Source of the DNA: DASUPK01 sp963724665
GTDB taxonomy: Bacteria; Actinomycetota; Thermoleophilia; Solirubrobacterales; 70-9
Assembly: GCA_963724665.1 (NCBI GenBank)
Contig: CAVRVH010000007.1
Span: 124,001-188,000 of the forward strand
Direction of reading: 5' to 3'
Length of the DNA: 64,000 nucleotides
Position 1 is the stretch's first letter, and each line of letters opens with the position of its first letter. The translations under genes and the position numbers were made by a program. The notes beneath the pieces were generated by a model. It had not been told where the DNA came from. It did no database searches and saw only the letters and a list, made by a program, of their open reading frames with translations. Shown here one piece after another: positions 44,548 to 52,413 of this stretch.

Positions 44548-44729
44548 TCTACAAGCTGATCGGGCGGATGGTCGTCGGGCTCTTCCGCTGGCGCCTCATC
44601 GTCGCATTCATTCGCTGGCGCTATGAGCGCGAGATCCGCATCGCCGCCGGCGCCGGAGTCGCCCTCACCGTGCTCGGTGTGGGCGCATACCTCGCCTCAC
44701 GCAACGACGAGGAAGAAGCTCAAGCCTAG
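44544..44729 (+). CDS. Small membrane protein
   Basis: 61 residues with a basic N-terminal half (RWRLIVAFIRWRYEREIR) and one clear transmembrane helix (AAGAGVALTVLGVGAYLA), ending in an acidic tail NDEEEAQA. The ATGA overlap with the glycosyltransferase gene supports translation. No family is recognised. Its TAG shares a CTAG with the stop of the convergent small gene. Confidence 0.6.
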   Translation: MIYKLIGRMVVGLFRWRLIVAFIRWRYEREIRIAAGAGVALTVLGVGAYLASRNDEEEAQA

Positions 44730-44935
44730 AAACCCCGCGGCCGGCGAATCAGGTGGGAGTGCTCCGATCCGGGAACTGAATACGCGCGCGGGCCGCTGAC
44801 CCGCATGCTGTAGGCGCGCTCCACCCGCACCATCCGCCGCCGGCGAAGCGCTGCCCGGATCTCGGCGAGCCGAGACCGGCGGGGGCTCTTCGTCCACTCC
44901 GTTGGGAATGTGACTGCTCCTGTGTGTGCCTCCAT
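44726..44935 (-). CDS. Small basic protein of unknown function
   Basis: A 69-residue Arg-rich protein (RRSRLAEIRAALRRRRMVRV) with a strong ribosome site GAGAGGAG 5 nt before the ATG at 44935. It is divergent from the LysR gene, so it may be that regulator's target. No domain is recognised. Confidence 0.5.
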   Translation of the reverse strand: MEAHTGAVTFPTEWTKSPRRSRLAEIRAALRRRRMVRVERAYSMRVSGPRAYSVPGSEHSHLIRRPRGF

Positions 44936-45052
44936 CTCGGCTCCTCTCGCTTTTTCTGTAAGACCGCTTGCTCTTGATGGACTCATCGCTTGAACGAAAC
45001 CGATGGTCCTCTTTGTGAGGTATCAGCGCAACATGGATTCCTTCTCGTCGTG

Positions 45053-45067
45053 ATAAGTTTGTCTTAT
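45053..45067. promoter_or_regulatory. Putative LysR-type operator (T-N11-A) over the lysR promoter
   Basis: ATAAG-TTTGT-CTTAT is a perfect interrupted palindrome with the T-N11-A core of LysR-type sites (T45054 to A45066). It covers the -10 candidate TAAGTT and the first bases of the ATG. Confidence 0.5.
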
Positions 45068-46016
45068 GCTCGATGTTCGCCGTTTGAGGGTGCTCCAGGA
45101 GGTCGTCACCCGCGGCTCCTTCTCCGCCGCCGCTGAGTCGCTCCACCTCTCCCAATCGGCAGTCAGCCAGCAGATCGCTGTGTTGGAGCGCGAGGTCGGT
45201 ATCCCGCTGCTGCAGCGCACGAGCGAGGGCCCAAAGCTGACCGCCGCCGGCGAGGCGCTCATGTCTCACGGCGACGCCGTCATGTGCCGGCTCGAGGAGG
45301 CGGAGCGCGAGCTGGCCCAGATCGCCGGCCTCGAGGGCGGGCGCCTTCGCTTGGCGAGCTTTCCCACCGCGAGCGCGACGATCATGACCAGGGCGCTGTC
45401 GCTCTTCCGGGGGCGCTTCCCCCAGGTCGAGCTTCAGTTCTCCGAGGACGAGCCCGAGGATTCGTTCCCCGGCCTGAAGCGGGGGGACTTCGACCTCGCC
45501 GTCGTCTTCGACTACCCAGACTTCCCGCTCGACTTCGCCCGCGACGTCGAGGCGGAGCTGATCTACGAGGAGCCGATGCGCATCGCCCTGCCGCCGGGCC
45601 ATCCGCTCGCCGGCGCCAAGTCGGTGCGCATCGAGGACCTGGCCGACGAGGACTGGCTCTGCGGGGCGCTGCCGAGCTCCTGCCGCGATCAGGTACTGGA
45701 GCTCTGCCGCGACGCGGGGTTCGAGCCGAGGATCAGCTTCCGGAGCGAGGACTATGAGGTGATCAAGGGCTTCGTCGCCGCCGGACTCGGCGTGACGATC
45801 CTGCCCGAGCTGGCCGGCGGGCATCCCGGCATCGAGCTCCGCACCGTCAGGGGCCGCAAGCCGATCCGCCGGGTCTGGGCCGTGACGCGTGAGAACGAGG
45901 CGCGGTCGCCTGCCGCCGAGGAGATGCTTGACATCCTGCGCGAGGTCTGCCGCAACTACCGGGGCGCGTTCGGAGACATTCGCGTCCTCGCTGAGCCACG
46001 CCTGAGCCACGCCTGA
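45066..46016 (+). CDS. LysR-family transcriptional regulator
   Basis: A 316-residue regulator. The N-terminal winged helix is canonical (LRVLQEVVTRGSFSAAAESL, then HLSQSAVSQQIAVLEREVG) and the effector domain follows from about residue 90 (GRLRLASFPTASATIMTRAL). The ATG at 45066 lies 6 nt after TAAGTT with no ribosome site, so the mRNA looks leaderless. The palindrome over its start suggests self-repression. The effector is unknown. Confidence 0.92.
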   Translation: MLDVRRLRVLQEVVTRGSFSAAAESLHLSQSAVSQQIAVLEREVGIPLLQRTSEGPKLTAAGEALMSHGDAVMCRLEEAERELAQIAGLEGGRLRLASFPTASATIMTRALSLFRGRFPQVELQFSEDEPEDSFPGLKRGDFDLAVVFDYPDFPLDFARDVEAELIYEEPMRIALPPGHPLAGAKSVRIEDLADEDWLCGALPSSCRDQVLELCRDAGFEPRISFRSEDYEVIKGFVAAGLGVTILPELAGGHPGIELRTVRGRKPIRRVWAVTRENEARSPAAEEMLDILREVCRNYRGAFGDIRVLAEPRLSHA

Positions 46017-46104
46017 GCTGCAGGATTCCTTGCAGGAGAGGCCGGGCGGTTTTTGGGGGCGCGGCAGGCGCGACGCGCCTGTGATTGCGTTCGCTACCGT
46101 TCCT

Positions 46105-46241
46105 GGCTCGTTTAGAGCCGAGTCCCTTTCGAGGGAGCGGGGAACCCAGATCTGTTGGGGCGAATCGCCGGCAACTGCTCCGGCGTAACGCGACTCCTTT
46201 CCGCGTGAGCCCGTCAGCTAACCCCGCAGGCACCGAAGGAG
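46105..46241 (+). promoter_or_regulatory. c-di-AMP riboswitch (ydaO/yuaA type)
   Basis: The conserved blocks occur in order: GCTCGTTTAGAGCCGAG (46107-46123), GAGGGAGCGGGGAACCCA (46131-46148), GGGGCGAATC (46157-46166), a variable GCCGG/CCGGC hairpin, then GAGCCCGTCAGCTAACCCCG (46207-46226) and a terminal GAAGGAG. This matches the ydaO consensus (GGGGAACCCA, GGGGCGAA, GCCCGUCAGCUAAC). The element usually turns genes off at high c-di-AMP and often precedes wall-hydrolase genes in actinobacteria, as here. Confidence 0.88.
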
Positions 46242-47297
46242 ATGGAAGCAGCGACCACATTCGCACGCAGTGCACGCGTCCGGCCCCGCCGGGCATTCCG
46301 CCGACGGCGCATGGCGCTCGGGGCGATCGTCGCCGTCGCCGCTACGACGGCATTGGGCATCACCCTCGCCGGCGCCAAGGATCCGTCCCTGAAGGACAAG
46401 ATCGACGCGGCTCGCTCCGATGCCGGGCAGCTGTCCAACCGGGTCGACGCGCAGACGGCGCAGATCGCCTCTCTGACCTCGCAGGCCCACCAGGCCGGAG
46501 CGCACGCGATGGTGCTCAATGCCCAGGTCCAGACGACGGAGGCTCGCTCGCATGAGCTGGCGTCACAACTCGATGCGGCCCAGCGCCAACTCGACCAGCT
46601 CCGCGGGCAATACGGGGTGGCCGTCAAGGAGCTCGACCAGCGGCTGGTCGCAATCTACGAGAGCGACGCTCCCGACTATGTGACCGTACTGCTCAATTCG
46701 ACCGGCTACGACGATCTCTCCACCCGCTCCGACTACCTCCAGGCCCTCCACAACGCCGATAAGCGGATCGCCGACAAGGTCGCCTCCCTGCGCAACCAGG
46801 TCGCCGGCAACGTCCATACGGTCGCCGATCTGAAGCAGCAATCCGATCAGGAGGCAAACCAGCTCACCGCGGCGAAGGCCAGCTTCGAGGCGAGCCAGCA
46901 GGCCGCCAACCAGAGCGCCGCCGCAGTGGCCGCTGCCCGATCCGGGACCCAGTCGTCGCTGTCGCAGGCCCAGGGCCAGGTGGCGCAGCTCGAGGACCAG
47001 CAGGCCGCCCAGCAGGCCGCCCAGCAGCAGCAGCAGTCCTCATCGGGCTCCGGTTCCCCGGCGTACCTCGGCGGTCCTTACTCGATCCCCACTTACATCG
47101 TCATGTGCGAGTCCGGCGGCAACTACCACGCGCTCAACGCCTCGAGTGGAGCGGGCGGCGCGTACCAGATCCTTCCCTCGACCTGGGCGGCCTACGGCGG
47201 CCAGGGCGCCCCGCAGGGCGCGCCCAAGGCCGAGCAGGACCGCATCGCCGCCGAGATCTGGCGGGATTCCGGGCCGAGCGCCTGGTCCTGCGCCTAG
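46242..47297 (+). CDS. Secreted coiled-coil protein with C-terminal transglycosylase-like (Rpf-type) domain
   Basis: About 351 residues. An Arg-rich start and hydrophobic segment (MALGAIVAVAATTALGITLA) form an export signal. A long coiled coil (about 50-250, CwlO/PcsB-like) and a Gln/Ser linker lead to a transglycosylase-like domain from about residue 270 (YIVMCESGGNYHAL, GAYQILPSTWAAYGG), in which the Glu after Cys is the expected catalytic acid. It probably remodels peptidoglycan. The AAGGAG touching ATG 46242 leaves no spacing, so ATG 46311 may be the real start. Confidence 0.8.
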   Translation: MEAATTFARSARVRPRRAFRRRRMALGAIVAVAATTALGITLAGAKDPSLKDKIDAARSDAGQLSNRVDAQTAQIASLTSQAHQAGAHAMVLNAQVQTTEARSHELASQLDAAQRQLDQLRGQYGVAVKELDQRLVAIYESDAPDYVTVLLNSTGYDDLSTRSDYLQALHNADKRIADKVASLRNQVAGNVHTVADLKQQSDQEANQLTAAKASFEASQQAANQSAAAVAAARSGTQSSLSQAQGQVAQLEDQQAAQQAAQQQQQSSSGSGSPAYLGGPYSIPTYIVMCESGGNYHALNASSGAGGAYQILPSTWAAYGGQGAPQGAPKAEQDRIAAEIWRDSGPSAWSCA

Positions 47298-47310
47298 CCT
47301 CGGCTTAGGC
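47292..47310. terminator. Weak hairpin between convergent genes
   Basis: GCCTA-GCC pairs with GGC-T-TAGGC across the two stops. It lacks a T run. Confidence 0.3.
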
Positions 47311-48105
47311 GAAGAACTCCTCGATCTCCGGCGCGAGCACGTCGGGCGGTGCAGCGTGATCCTGGCCCTCGAGCGTGCGGTACTGCACGTCCGGCAGGAG
47401 AGCGTTCAGGGCGCGCGCCGCATTCCGCATCCAGGCCGGGCTGGCGCCTCCGTCCATCACCAGCGTCGGGACGGTGACCGTCTCGGTGAACCGCGCGGGA
47501 AGGGGCTCTCCGTGCATGCCGCCCCGCAGCATCACTCTGCCGTCGTAGGCGACCGTGTGAGCCAGCGGCTCCATCGCCTTCGCCATCGGCGACTCGGCCA
47601 TCTGCTCCGCCATTTCGGCGGGCATGTCGGCCGCGACGGTCATGAAGTAGCGGAGGATCTCGTTTCGCTTGCCCTCGGAGGCGAGCTGATCCAGGTGCTC
47701 GACGTAGTCGTCCGGAATCGGCGTCCGGCTGTCGTCGACGATGTAGGGCGGCTCGTACATGGCGAGCTTCGAGATCGGCACACCTGCGGCTGTGGCCTCC
47801 AGCGCCAGGGCAGCCCCCGAGGAGACTCCGAAGGCGTAGACGGACCCGCCGGCGGAATCGATCACGGCCTCCATGTCCTCGAACTCGCGCTCGACTGCGT
47901 AGGGCGCTGTGTCCCCGCTGTCACCCCGGCCGCGGCGGTCATAGGTGTAGACGCTGAAGTCGCTCGCCAGCAGCTGCGCCAACGGGGCCGCGGACATTCG
48001 GTCATTCCAGGCCGCCCCGACCAGGACCACGGCCGGGCCGTCGCCCATTCGGTCATACGCGATCTCAGTGCCATCCTCGGACCTCACCTTCTCCACCACA
48101 GTCAT
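47305..48105 (-). CDS. Alpha/beta hydrolase
   Basis: A 266-residue alpha/beta-hydrolase. AYDRRGRGDSG-like strand (TYDRRGRGDSGD), nucleophile elbow FGVSSGAALALE (Ser), acid in LVMDGGASP and histidine in GQDHAAPP form the triad. The substrate is unknown. The ATG at 48105 follows a strong AGGAGGAAC ribosome site. Confidence 0.88.
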   Translation of the reverse strand: MTVVEKVRSEDGTEIAYDRMGDGPAVVLVGAAWNDRMSAAPLAQLLASDFSVYTYDRRGRGDSGDTAPYAVEREFEDMEAVIDSAGGSVYAFGVSSGAALALEATAAGVPISKLAMYEPPYIVDDSRTPIPDDYVEHLDQLASEGKRNEILRYFMTVAADMPAEMAEQMAESPMAKAMEPLAHTVAYDGRVMLRGGMHGEPLPARFTETVTVPTLVMDGGASPAWMRNAARALNALLPDVQYRTLEGQDHAAPPDVLAPEIEEFFA

Positions 48106-48217
48106 GTCGTTCCTCCTGTTTGAAGTGTTCGGGGACTAAGACCCACAGGAGGGGCGGAACTCATCGCTCAAAGACTTCGAGGGCTTCCCTGCGCGAGTAC
48201 GAGGCGCAGGGCTTGAC

Positions 48218-48652
48218 CTACCTGGCGATCTCCTTCAGGTCCTTCGGTCGCAGCAGGGCGTGGAGGAGGTGGTCGTCGATCGCGGCGATGCCGCCCTTCT
48301 TCATCTTCACGCGCGATCCGGTGACCAGGGCGACGGCGCCGGAGAAGTCCGGCTCGTGGCCGACGAGCATCACCTCGCCTCGGCCCGCCGCCAGCTCCAG
48401 GGGGTCGAAGTCTCCGCCGGCGAGGCGAGCATCCTCCTCAACCCGGCAATCAAGGGCGGTGCATGCGAGCTCGGCTGTCCGCTTGGCGCGGACCTTCGGG
48501 CTCGTGAGGCAAACGTCCAAACCCGCATCGAGAGCCTTGAGGGCCTGACCGGCTGTGCGTGCCTGGCGTTCTCCCTTCTCCGTCAGGTCACGCTCGGCGT
48601 CGGGCTTACCGGCTCCGTCCTCCGCGTCTCCGTGTCTGAGCAACCAGATCAC
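48218..48652 (-). CDS. sixA: SixA-type phosphohistidine phosphatase
   Basis: A 144-residue histidine phosphatase. LLRHGDAEDGAG carries the RHG active site, LTSPKVRAKRTAE the second Arg, and LVGHEPDFS the second His. SixA removes phosphate from phosphohistidine proteins. The GTG start faces dnaE across 170 bp containing a long inverted repeat. The 112 bp to the next gene downstream hold nothing I can identify. Confidence 0.85.
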   Translation of the reverse strand: MIWLLRHGDAEDGAGKPDAERDLTEKGERQARTAGQALKALDAGLDVCLTSPKVRAKRTAELACTALDCRVEEDARLAGGDFDPLELAAGRGEVMLVGHEPDFSGAVALVTGSRVKMKKGGIAAIDDHLLHALLRPKDLKEIAR

Positions 48653-48689
48653 CGAAGGAACTTAGCTCGCAACCGGCGATCCAGGCGTT

Positions 48690-48731
48690 GTTGGTGAGTT
48701 ATGGACCCACGTAGGTCCGTAAGTCACCAAC
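48690..48731. repeat. Long inverted repeat between sixA and dnaE
   Basis: GTTGGTGA-g-TTATGGACC pairs with GGTCCGTAA-g-TCACCAAC around CACGTA. Seventeen of 18 positions can pair, one as a wobble, with only a central G-G mismatch. The size and symmetry suit an operator or a strong RNA hairpin. Confidence 0.75.
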
Positions 48732-48823
48732 GCTGGAGATTTCGTCCGGCGTGTGCGGGAAACCTGCTTCTTCGGTGCCTGTTTCGTAGCCAATCTGTCT
48801 GGGCGCACAGGCATGATCGACGG

Positions 48824-51800
48824 GTGAGCGCCGGAGCGGTTCATCTGCATGTCCACAGCGAGTACTCCCTGCTCGATGGGGCCTGCAAGATCGACAAGCT
48901 CGCCGCCCGCGCGGCCGAGCTCGACATGCCGGCGCTCGGCCTCACCGACCACGGCGTGATGAACGGGTCGGTCGAGCACTACAAGGCGTGCAAGGCGGCC
49001 GGGATCAAGCCGATCATCGGCCTGGAGGCCTACTTCGTCGACGACCGCAACGTCACGCCGCAGGCGACGCGATACGAGCGCAACCACCTCACCCTGCTGG
49101 CCTCCAACGACGCCGGCTTCCGCAACCTGGTCAAGCTCAGCTCGGCCGGCTTCCTCGAGGGCTTCTCCCGCGGCAAGGCGAACGTCGACCTGGAGCTGCT
49201 CTCGGCACATTCCGAGGGCGTCATCGCGCTCACCGGCTGCCTCCAGTCGCGCTTCTGCCGCCGGCTGGTCGAGGACCGGCCGGAGGACGCGCGCGCACAC
49301 ATCGACGACCTGCTCGGCGCCTTCGGCCCGGACCAGGTCTATTTCGAGGTGCAGCGGAACGGCGTCCCCGAGCAGGACAAGGCGAACGAGGGGATCGTCA
49401 AGGTCGCCCGCGAGCTCGGCAGGCCGCTCGTGGCGACCGCCGACGTCCATTACCTGCGCCGGGAGGACTACGACAGCCATGCCGCCCTGCTCTGCGTGCA
49501 GACCAAGTCGACGATCGAGCAGCCGAAGCTGCGCTTCGACACCAACGAGTTCTATTTGAAGAGCTCCGACGAGATGTCCGAGTCGTTCTCGGACATGCCG
49601 GAGTCGGTCGCCAGCACTCTCGAGATCGCCGACCGATGCGAGGTGGAGATGCAGCTCGGCCAGCTTCTGCTGCCGCGCTTCCCGACTCCGGAGGGAGTCG
49701 AGCCCGGGGAGATGCTCCGCGAGCTCGCCCTGGAGGGCCTGCGCAAGCGCTACGGCGACCCGATCCCCGCGGAAGCGTTGGAGCGCCTCGAGTTCGAGCT
49801 CGGCGTGATCGACGAGATGGGCTTCCAGTCCTACTTCCTGATCGTCTGGGACTTCGTGCAGTACGCAAAGGGGGAGGGGATCGCCGTCGGCCCCGGCCGC
49901 GGATCCGCCGCCGGCTCGATCGTCGCCTACGCCCTCGAGATCACCGACCTCGATCCGCTCGCCAACGACCTGCTCTTCGAGCGTTTCCTCAACCCCGGCC
50001 GCAAGTCCATGCCGGACATCGACATCGACTTCTCCGTGCGCGGCCGCGAGCAGGTGATCCGCTACGTCGCGGACAAGTACGGCCGCGAGTGCGTCGCCCA
50101 GATCATCACCTTCGGCAAGATGGCCCCGCGGGCAGCCACCCGTGACGCCGCCCGCGTCCTGGGGTACGACTACGGCACCGGCGACCGGCTCGCCAAGCAG
50201 ATTCCCGAGCCGATCATGGGCCGGAGCCCGAGCTTCGAGGAGTGCCTGAAGCCCGGCGAGGAGCTCAAGCGGACCTACGACTCCGATCCAGATGCGCAGA
50301 AGATCCTCGACACCGCGCAGGGGCTCGAGGGGATCGTCCGCAACCACTCCATCCATGCGGCCGCGGTGGTGATCGCCGACCGTCCGCTGCAGGAGATCGT
50401 CCCCCTGCAGCTCGCCGAGGACCGCGGGGCCGCCAACGGCAGTGGGAGCGGGAACGGCAAGTCCGAGCGTTCCTACAAGACGGTCACTCAGTACTCGATG
50501 GGCCCGATCGAGGAGATCGGCCTTCTGAAGATGGACTTCCTCGGGCTGCGGAACCTCGACGTGATCGAGGACGCCACGGCGATCATCGAGCGCTCGCGCG
50601 ACGCGCGGATCGACATCAAGGACATTCCCCTCGACGACCTCAAGACCTACGCGATGCTGTCCAAGGGCGACTCGGTCGGGGTCTTCCAGTTCGAGTCAGA
50701 CGGCATGCGCGACGCCCTGCGCCAGGTGAAGCCGACCGAGTTCCAGGACCTGGTCGCCATCGGAGCTCTGTACCGGCCGGGAGCCATGCGGTTCATCCCC
50801 GACTACGCCAAGGGCAAGCGCGACCCGTCCTCCGTTCGCTACGCCGACCCGCGCCTGCGGCCGATCACCGAGACCACCTATGGCTGCGTCATCTACCAGG
50901 AGCAGCTCATGGAGATCGCCAAGCAGATGGCCGGCTTCAGTCCCGCCGAGGCCGACGACCTGCGCAAGGCGGTGGGGAAGAAGAAGCGCGACCTGATGGC
51001 GACCATGAAGGAGAAGTTCCTCGAGGGCATGGCAGTGTCGAATACGGACCGTCGGGTGTCTCAGGACCTCTGGGCGCTGATGGAGGCGGCCGCGGACTAC
51101 TCGTTCAACCGCTCACATGCCGCCTGCTACGCCCTGATCTCCTACCGGACCGCTTGGCTGCGCGCCAATTTCCCGGCCGAGTACATGGCCGCGCTGATCT
51201 CGACCGTGATGTCGACCAAGGACAAGGTCCCGTTCTTCGTCAATCGCTGCGCCGAGATGGATATCGAGGTGCTCCCGCCGGACGTGAACAGCTCCGACCA
51301 CGGCTTCGTCGTCTCGGGCAACAGCATCCGCTTCGGTCTCGACGCCGTGAAGAACGTCGGCCACATCGCCGTCCAAGCGATCCTCGACGCCCATGCGAAG
51401 GACGGTGACTTCACGTCGCTGTGGGATTTCTGCGAGCGCGTGGACAGCCGGACCGTGAACAAGCGGGCGGTTGAGTGCCTGGTCAAATGCGGAGCCTTCG
51501 ATTCAACCGGCGCATCGCGCAAGGGCATGCTCGAAGCCCTGCCGGCCGCCACCGCCTTCGGGCAGAAGGCGCAGGAGGACTCGCGGCTCGGCCAATCCTC
51601 GATCTTCGACCTCGGGGGCGGGGCGGAGGAGGCCGGCCCGTCGCGCCAGCAGCACGCCCCCATCCGCGCTGAGGAGTTCGAGCAGAACGAGCTGCTTCGC
51701 CTGGAGAAGGAGACCCTCGGGACCTTCCTCTCCTCGCATCCCCTGGCCGAGGTGAAGGATGCGCTCCGTGCCCGTGTGGACTGCTCGCTCTCCCGCCTCG

Positions 51801-52336
51801 CCGAGCGGCCCGACGGCTCCTGGGTGAGCGTCGGCGGGATCATCACCGAGTTCAAGCGGCACAAGTCGAAGAACGGCTCCCTGATGTCGTTCGCGACCCT
51901 CGACGACGTCGAGGGTCAGATCGAGATGCTCGTGATGGGCAAGGCCTACGAGGCCTCGCATGACTTCCTCGCCGCCGACGCGATCGTGGTCGTGCGCGGG
52001 AGGCTCGACCACAAGGGCCGCGGCGAGATCAAGCTCGTCGCCCAGGAGGTGGAGCTCTTCGAGCCGACCGAGGACGAGGTCGCCAAGGCACGCGCCGCCA
52101 GGGACACGGGGCCGCTGCGCCTTGGCATCGATTCCTCCGCTTTCGGCGCATCGCTGGTCGAGGAGCTGAAGGTGATCCTCGGGCATTTCCCCGGGGACTC
52201 CGAGGTCATTCTGGTGATGAAGACCCGCGAGGGGACCCGGGAGCTTCGCTTCGGCCGCGACTACCGGGTGCGCCGCTCCGCCGGGCTGGACGCGGAGCTG
52301 GATGCACTGTTTGATGCGACGGCGCGGGCCGCCTAG
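48824..52336 (+). CDS. dnaE: DNA polymerase III alpha subunit
   Basis: A 1170-residue C-family polymerase. The N-terminal PHP domain starts at once (VHLHVHSEYSLLDGACK), the catalytic aspartates lie in PDIDIDF (about 397-403), and a helix-hairpin-helix, an OB domain (WVSVGGIITEFKRHKSKNG) and a C-terminal domain follow. A Gly/Ser-rich insert near residue 540 (GSGSGNGKS) is unusual. The GTG at 48824 is 6 nt after CATGAT (48812-48817) and starts the PHP domain exactly; the upstream ATG frame would run across the inverted repeat. Confidence 0.96.
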   Translation: MSAGAVHLHVHSEYSLLDGACKIDKLAARAAELDMPALGLTDHGVMNGSVEHYKACKAAGIKPIIGLEAYFVDDRNVTPQATRYERNHLTLLASNDAGFRNLVKLSSAGFLEGFSRGKANVDLELLSAHSEGVIALTGCLQSRFCRRLVEDRPEDARAHIDDLLGAFGPDQVYFEVQRNGVPEQDKANEGIVKVARELGRPLVATADVHYLRREDYDSHAALLCVQTKSTIEQPKLRFDTNEFYLKSSDEMSESFSDMPESVASTLEIADRCEVEMQLGQLLLPRFPTPEGVEPGEMLRELALEGLRKRYGDPIPAEALERLEFELGVIDEMGFQSYFLIVWDFVQYAKGEGIAVGPGRGSAAGSIVAYALEITDLDPLANDLLFERFLNPGRKSMPDIDIDFSVRGREQVIRYVADKYGRECVAQIITFGKMAPRAATRDAARVLGYDYGTGDRLAKQIPEPIMGRSPSFEECLKPGEELKRTYDSDPDAQKILDTAQGLEGIVRNHSIHAAAVVIADRPLQEIVPLQLAEDRGAANGSGSGNGKSERSYKTVTQYSMGPIEEIGLLKMDFLGLRNLDVIEDATAIIERSRDARIDIKDIPLDDLKTYAMLSKGDSVGVFQFESDGMRDALRQVKPTEFQDLVAIGALYRPGAMRFIPDYAKGKRDPSSVRYADPRLRPITETTYGCVIYQEQLMEIAKQMAGFSPAEADDLRKAVGKKKRDLMATMKEKFLEGMAVSNTDRRVSQDLWALMEAAADYSFNRSHAACYALISYRTAWLRANFPAEYMAALISTVMSTKDKVPFFVNRCAEMDIEVLPPDVNSSDHGFVVSGNSIRFGLDAVKNVGHIAVQAILDAHAKDGDFTSLWDFCERVDSRTVNKRAVECLVKCGAFDSTGASRKGMLEALPAATAFGQKAQEDSRLGQSSIFDLGGGAEEAGPSRQQHAPIRAEEFEQNELLRLEKETLGTFLSSHPLAEVKDALRARVDCSLSRLAERPDGSWVSVGGIITEFKRHKSKNGSLMSFATLDDVEGQIEMLVMGKAYEASHDFLAADAIVVVRGRLDHKGRGEIKLVAQEVELFEPTEDEVAKARAARDTGPLRLGIDSSAFGASLVEELKVILGHFPGDSEVILVMKTREGTRELRFGRDYRVRRSAGLDAELDALFDATARAA

Positions 52337-52352
52337 CACCAGAATTCAGTAA

Positions 52353-52368
52353 CCCCACTCGGGTGGGG
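52353..52368 (+). terminator. Hairpin after dnaE
   Basis: CCCCAC-TCGG-GTGGGG forms a perfect 6-bp stem 16 nt after the dnaE stop, without a T run. Confidence 0.4.
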
Positions 52369-52413
52369 AGTCCGCATGGGGAGCAATGGCAACAGATCGT
52401 TGGCGGTCGCGTG

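Noticed and set aside
21479..44729. The polysaccharide locus as a recently acquired genomic island
   Set aside because: No integrase, transposase, tRNA-adjacent repeat or obvious base-composition shift was seen, and the same leaderless promoter style appears inside and outside the locus.
52337..52413. c-di-GMP riboswitch upstream of the GGDEF-EAL gene
   Set aside because: None of the GEMM conserved blocks is present; only a short GC hairpin is seen.
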